DNA of 64,000 nucleotides from positions 37,208,879 through 37,272,878 of the forward strand of contig CM054182.1 of NCBI GenBank assembly GCA_028829895.1. The letters are read 5' to 3'. The DNA comes from Sinotaia quadrata (Eukaryota; Mollusca; Gastropoda; Architaenioglossa; Viviparidae). Made by a program: the position numbers and the translations under genes. Under the pieces are notes generated by a model. It ran no database searches and had not been told where the DNA came from. It saw only the letters and a list, made by a program, of their open reading frames with translations. Positions 28,601-36,600 of this stretch are shown here, piece after piece (position 1 is the stretch's first letter; every line of letters begins with the position of its first letter).

Positions 28601-31600
28601 AACTCACGCCCCTCACTGTTGCACAAAGATTTCAACTTTATTAAGTGCTCCTGGTGAAAAAAATAAATAACAAAACATACATAAGAGAGCTATAGCACAT
28701 TTAAATTACATTTGCACACATTTAAAAACAAATTACATATGCACCTTCCAAGAAAAGATCAACATAATACAAGCCAAGGGCTTCAAGAAAATAACGGACT
28801 GATAGTTTTGTCCCTTGAAACATATTATACTGCAGTGGCTTAAGACAAAGCTTGTAAACTGAGTAGTTAATAAGAGGGACATTCAAATACTTGAAAAATA
28901 ATTGAAACACCACGGGCTTAAAGGAATAAGTAACAAGTCTTATGCTACAACCATTCTCCCTTGAAATGCACCCTAACTCTTCAGCATAATTTGCAAGATA
29001 AGACAAGGCTGCTAGTTGAGTGATAAGAGGGATGGATATTCAAATACTCGGAAAACAATATAAACATAACAGACACCAAGAACAAGGCTTAAAGACAAAT
29101 CTTGCCCCACATTCATTCTCTCTTGAAATACAACCCCTCTTCAATATAATTTGCAAGCAAATACAGCAGAGTGATGAGAGGGAGATACAATTGGAAAAGC
29201 AGAAATATGGAACAATTTCTGTAAGTGACCTGAATGAAACCAATAAGTGTTTATTTCCTTGCAGACAAGTGGCGTGTAGGTTTATCTCATTATGATATGA
29301 AATGTCAAGATTGAATTATCTTCCCCAATTATCAATCTCCTACACACCCTTAAACCAGGAAGTAGTTCTGATCCAGTGCACTTATGAATGCCTGACTGTT
29401 TTCATACAAACATATATCACGAAGCATACCATGACTTCAGTTTAAATTTTCTAACTCACACTGAACAAAACCTTTACTTTCTCTTATAGCCAAATTTAAA
29501 ACTACTGTTTCTACTATTTCTGTTGCAAAAATATACTGTACTATTCTGTAGCAAATTAAAGGCCATACTATGATTCATACAGAACAAAGCCTTTATATCC
29601 TTTATTAGCCAACATTATACTTCTAGTTCAGCAATTTCAGACTGGTCAAAATGTACTGTACCATTCTAGTGCATCAACAACCATAATGTAACTCATACAG
29701 AACAAAGCCTTTATATCCTTTATTAGCCAACATTATACTTCTAGTTCAGCAATTTCAGACTGGTCAAAATGTACTGTACCATTCTAGTGCATCAACAACC
29801 ATAATGTAACTCATGCTGAACAAAGCCTTTACTTCCTTTATTCATCATCATTATAACTGCCATTTCTGATTAACAAAGAATATACTTTTGCATTCAAGCA
29901 CACGAAAATAAACAAACATTATCTTCCAAATCATGACAACTAAGGCAATTCACCATAAATTTAAAAGAGTTACTTAGGCAAATGTGCATAAAAATACTAG
30001 AAAATAAGTTTTTCACCAAACTTAAACTATATCCTTTAATTAAACTAGTAACATGAGGATATTCTACTCTCTTCTAATAAATAATTAAATTGCTTTCAGT
30101 TATAAATGTAGCAGTGACATAACCATGCCAGAGCAATTATGGGCACTGCCTGGGTTGCATTTAATTTGGTCCAGGTAGTGCAAGCAAATACACGCAAGTG
30201 GAATCAAGAAATTGAAAATTTTATTTTTTTATTTTTACATTGCCTCACTGGCATGAAGACACCATTATAGGTCAAGATGGCGAATTAATAGGTAGATGAC
30301 ATATAATAACTTTTATAAGTAATACGTCACAAATTTTAGAAATTGAAGTGAGCCACAGATTGGCTGGAATGAGTTGAATGATTGTTCATCAGCCAATCTG
30401 ACAGCACTTTGATTGAATTTTTTTGACATATTTTTTCATGAGTATAATAATTAATATGCTAGCTGAAAATAATTAAAGAAGACAATTTCTTAACCATGAT
30501 TAACCATGGCTACTCTTGACCAAAGAAAAAGCAAAACAATGAAGAATTGGCAGCAGTATCACCTAAATCGCAAACACCGTCAGTGATCAGATTTATTATA
30601 AACCCCAAAACACAGCTGTCTCATGCTTGGAAACATTAATTAGATGACATAGCTTCTACATCAAATTCAAGTACTAGTCAGCAAGTCAATCAACCATCAT
30701 CAGATATTGGCGTCATTACAAACTCGTGAAATGAATGGAATAAACAAACACGACCTCGACAGGTGTTTCCAGAGGAAATTTCGAAAGGATAACTACACAG
30801 CCCAATTCAACCTAAATTACATATATATCCATGGAAATAGTTTGGAGTGACTAAATTAGTCAAACATAATTTTCAAAGTTCTCTTTTTACAAAAAAAGAT
30901 GCATGATGCTGCATATTGCTTTTGATGTTGTTACTGGAGCAAAGAAAGTTCACCATTTGCTTAACCTAAAGGATTTTCTGACTGGCAGCATGCAACAGAG
31001 GAAAAGTAAGTTTAATTGCCTAATGCTACCTATCTATCGCCAACAATCCAGAACAATATCACCCTTTGTATAGCCACTTGTATTTCTGAAAAAGGCCATC
31101 AAAGAAGCAGGTAATGTTCTTACTTTTAGTAGACGGTACAAAAGATATTAGTAAAACTGAACAAAAGTCCATAGTGTTATTTTCATAAGTCATCAAAAAA
31201 AGCATCGATGAACATTTCTTTGGATTTTTTCATCCAAATGGTCTTAATGCTCAATCTTTTGTAAACTGTATTAATGAGGCACTGAATAAACTTAACATTA
31301 ACAATTGCATCACTCAGGCATGTGGCGATGCATCGGTGATGAGTGAGGATGCTGGAGGTGTTCAGAGGAAAATGCAAGATTTGGTTCTACATACCATTTA
31401 TGTACACTGCTATGCACACCGAGTTAATCCTGTGTTGGTAAATGTGTTTGATCACTCATGATTTGTTTGATCTTGTTCAATCGTTATATGTTTATATTTC
31501 ATCAACTCTACTTCATGCACAATTTTGTGCAACCCAAGCTGGAATAGATTACAAAAACGTTGTGATTGAACTCAAGCGAAAAAATTACATACCTTGGACA

Positions 31601-33587
31601 TGTCAATATGCAGCAATAAATAGCACTCAAGAAACATTTGCTCCAATCTTGAAAACACTCAAGGAGCTGTCAGCTGCAAGTGGGGGACAGAGCACTAAAG
31701 AGTTTAGACTACTGCATTAAATTGAAAATTTTAAGTTTATCTTATCACTGGAACTGTTTCACTTGTTATTTCAACTAACCACCATGTTTGCAGAGAACCA
31801 CTTCAAAATTCATCAGTTTTGATAAGCATGGCACAGAAACTAGTTTCTGCTCTTTGCATTCAACTGCAAGATTTCAGAGATAAACCTAAGGTGTGGGATG
31901 GCATTTGGGCTGTATCTGGCAGTTTGCAAAACTCATGCAATTTCCATAGAATACAAAGTTTTGCCAAGGGATGGTATTAGGCTATGGCATCAGCACAAAT
32001 TACCTGAAGCTCTGAATGAATATAGGGTTGATGCACCTGTTGAACAGCAAATGGATTTTCTCACATCACATCAAAACAAGAGGCAACTTTCCCCCGCCAT
32101 TGTGGACAGAATGCTATAGAAGCTACAGCATCATTTTGCACCAGTCAATGAATTTGTCTACAGTGGAGTTGATGCATTATCACTGACATCAAAATCATTT
32201 CTCGAAGTGTCAGTACTCAAACCATTTGTCATACACTACAAAGCCATTCGTCTTTGATTCACCAGATAGTAATTTGTCATGCTTCAGTGGAGAAATAACA
32301 ACAGCAAAGTTTCTATTGGATGACAACATGAAAAAGCAATCATCGGCAGAGAAGTAGTTGCTTTAGATTCTTGACATGTACGAGGAGATCCAAAATTATG
32401 GCTCGTGCAAAATGCTTATGAGCTTACTACAAATAAATATGACACTTCATATTTCAACAGTGTTTCAACAGTGTCTTGTGAGTGATCATTTTCGTTCTTA
32501 AAGTGCTTGAAAAATTATTTGTGCACCATGGGACATGAACATCTCACGTCTTTGCGCTACTCAGATTAACCCACCAGAAAGTCCCTCTAGCTTGCCACTG
32601 TCAATACCATGCCTGGCAAGGGCAGCAGTGAACCCCATCTTGGGAGCCGACCACCCCTCCCTGAGGATTATGTGGCAGAACATGGTAAGGTTTTCGTTTT
32701 TTTGGCCACAAGTGACTTACTTGCACTGGTGTCAGAAGATGGGAGACCTTACGGTCCTTTTCCCTACAATCCTGTGACGCCACCTTCTGGTATTGGCGGG
32801 CACCCGAGGATGATCATTTGAAATCTACAAGCAGGAGGATGCTATCAAGACCAACTTAGACAGCTTAGCATTAGTGGCATCCCTTTTCGGTGACAGACTC
32901 AACCCCAGCAAAAGTCGCTCAACAGTGAGGTATAGATATCTCATCTGTTGAGGCAGGAGACCAGGCAATGGACTGAATCCATTCAAGAAGCCACACCTTC
33001 AAAAGTTCAGGACTGAAAGCCCTGACACACGAGCACTCTCAGCAGAGAACATGAGCTCTCTCAGCAGATACCTCAAGAAGGTGGTGCTCAGACACCTTTT
33101 CCCCCATGTTTTTTGGCCTGAGGATAATAACTATGTGAGGTGCCACCTCAGCTCAAGAGCAATCTGGATCACTCACCCACCCACCCACCCACCCGCAACC
33201 AGACTCCTGCCATCAAACTAAACCAGTAGACCAGGGTTCAAGATCAGGATTGTGCAAATTAGGCTATCTATATGGCTAGGGATGTATGCCTACGCTTAAT
33301 GGGGCCTTGCCAAGGGAATTTGCCATGCCAATGTAGACGTATTGCTACCTACTCCCCCACACATGGTCAGACAAGCTATTCTGACCATCTATGCAACATC
33401 CAGAGCCCGAATCTGAGTCTAAAAGTTTCATAAGACATCTCAGTAATCTGCATGCCAAATTTCAAGCTATTTTGCTTTCACAAAACCAGAGATAAATATA
33501 TTCAAAATGTTCTCAATGAATTTTAATGATACCTCTAGCAGACCCAATAAATCACTTGAAACAGGGATTGAATATCTAGTATATTTC

Positions 33588-33621
<34 letters not shown>

Positions 33622-36600
33622 GCAGGCACATGCTTGCATAGACCAATAACTTTCCTTGATATGAAAGTGATTGAGGAAAGGTTAGGCACAGAAATGAATT
33701 TAATTGCAATATACCTTACCTCCCTTGGTTTGTAAAATGCTTGTATACACATGCAGAAACCAAATTAGCATCACTGATTTGAAAGAGCACATATATTGCA
33801 ATGCCACTTAAAAATGTATAAATGAGAGATTTTCAAGATATGTAAAAAAAAATGTTTTTAATAATAACTTTAAAAAAAAAATGTTTGGCCTAGTAATCAA
33901 AAAAAATAAAAACACTGACATTGCATCACTATAGTTTGGACACATGATACAAAGGTTGAGAATTCATAACAAACTAAACTTCTACCTTTATAAGCAAGTC
34001 CACTTCTGCTGCCAGATCTCTGGTTGCAGATAAGTAAATGCGAAGGGTGCTGCTAATTGCATATTCAGGAATGCTAGGTATAATGTGTGTCATATTAGCA
34101 AGTGCTGCACACCAGTCCTCTGAAAGAACAGATGAATATTAAACTCCATAATATCTATTAAAAAAAGTTTCTACATTTAAAAATGTTGCACAATTTGTAT
34201 AACTTCATTCAATGTTAGGAACTGAAATGTGTATTTGTGAAGGACTTGGAATTACCACAATATTTTGTGATATTTGAACTTTCATTAAAATGAGACTCCA
34301 CATTTAAATTAAATATGCCATAACTTTAAATATATTAATTAATATAGATATAAACATTATACTGTATTTTCTGAAATTGTAAGTTAAGGTTTTGAAGCAT
34401 TAAAACTATATGAGATAAATATTATTAGCAGAGCAGAATACTGTATATGGTCATGTATAGTCAAACATTAAAATATACATATTCCCAGCAGCAGCAATTA
34501 TTTAAAATAAATATTTATAAAGCTATCAAATGTGAAAATATATATATATATACACACATATTAAATGAGCATATAACAGTACAAAAACTTTTTAAAAGAA
34601 TCATTGTTTGGAGTCATTTTGGCTGAAGCACTGGGTTGAGCTTGCAGTGCTCAAAAGAAGACTAGCAGTTTTACAGACAGAAGTTAGTTTTCATTCATTT
34701 AAATTTAATATAATCATTATCTATTATATTTTGAGTGAGTGAGTGAGTGAGTGAGTGAGTGAGTGAGTGAGTTAATGACAGAAAAACTGACAGATAGCAA
34801 TCCTTCTGTTTGTTGGGTTCTGCTGTTAATGGATTCTTTAGTGTCAATGTTGACATTGGTGGAGACTGCTTATTTATATGGCTGCAGCAATGATGCCACT
34901 TTTGCCAGTTAAAGTGAAGAACAAAAACAAATATTCATCTAACAAAAGCTAGTATATCATGACTGTTATTCTGAATTATGGCTGGTAATTCAATGAAACA
35001 TCTAACTGAAGATTTCAACATGGTAGACTGGTTTGAATGCAACCATCAGGTTCCAACATGGTGGCCAGATTCCAACATGGTAGATTGGTTTCAATGTAAC
35101 CATCAGGTTTCAATATGATGGCAAGGTTACAACATAGTGTTCAGGTTCCAATACAGCAACCAGGTTTAACATGAGGTCAGGCTCCAGTAATCTTCATGTA
35201 AAGATACAGCAAACAAGTGTGAATCATACACAAAATGTCTTGATAACTTTCCATTACAGGACTACAGTACTGGTGGTCCTGCTCTCAATAGCAAAATATT
35301 ATCTTCATGGATGTTGACCTTGGGTAGTTTCAACTGCATAGTCACAGGACTGTGTCTAAAACTTAAGTTTCAATGGCAGTCAGCTGATTTGTTACAATTC
35401 AAATGACCATCAGCTGATTTGTCACTACTCAAGTGGCCATTAGCTTTGTAACTACTCAAGTGGCCACACTTCTTTCATGGGAAAAAATAATTGACGGGCA
35501 AGTCTGTACAAAGTCAGGGAAAACAGGTTTTATCATTAATATTTTGTAAATGCTTTATGAACAACTTCCAACTCTACCTACTCTACAGTCCAGGAAACTT
35601 AAATATATATCTATGCTATTTGACAGATTGCTGTGATCTTTCTTCTGCTCTTTTCTGCAAAGTTCCAATTGATGAACTGTCATAATTCCCATAAGATTTA
35701 AACCTTTCTTCTTTCTTCCCTGTTTGATTCTAGCCAGCTTTAGACCTTTCCTAGTCTAGATGGGAAATAAACGGTTTGTATTTAGCCCTCTAGCTGCTAC
35801 TATGTTATAGGTTACATTTTAAAGTTTAAAATTATACAGAAATATGAATTTCTTTTTATCCTTATGGTGAAACCTATATTTACAATAATCCTACCTATTC
35901 TACCTTAGTAAAGATCTAGTAGAAACTAGAAAGACCATCAGATAAAGAGCAATGCATCTAACATCCGTGTAATTGTAAATATAATAAGTAAAAACAATCA
36001 TTTAAAAAAAATTTTAAATTACTAAACTGGATGTGGGTTGTGCATATTTTTCCTTTAGCTGTTACAAATTAGATAATCAATAATATGATGTACCTCAATC
36101 CAAATATGAACTTCAGTTAGTTAAGAATATTTTAACTAAATTTCATTTGCAGAAGAGTTACATGAAATATTATATCTAGCAGACACAAATAAATATCCTT
36201 TGAATCCCTTACATACATACATACCCACCTTTTGTAACATTGGTAAAGGGACCCTCCATCTCCATGAGAGTACAGGCAAACTCTGGCCCTCGTAGAAAGG
36301 CAGGTTGGTGTAACTGCACAGTACTACCAAGTGAAGGCTCACTTTCCAGTGCTGTCCACCAATCTCCAGGATTTGTGTTTCCTGTGTCAATGAGGCAAAA
36401 ATAATTTTACTGAAGATGCAGATTAAGTCCATAAAATAGGATATTAAACTAATCACCTACAAATGCAATTTAGTACTATAGAGTTGGATAGGTAGAGGTG
36501 AAGCAATACCTAAAGATAAAGCATTATAAAATTAGCAGATAGTGAAACATTAATTTTTTTTTAAATGCTGCCTGATTCACAGATATAAGATTGATGAGAA

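Noticed and set aside
31442..32119. Two plus-strand frames as host genes
   Set aside because: They are pieces of the hAT transposase, separated by stops and shifts.
32535..32821. Overlapping frames in the GC-richer block
   Set aside because: Frames overlap on both strands, as expected from fewer stop codons at higher GC; no family likeness.
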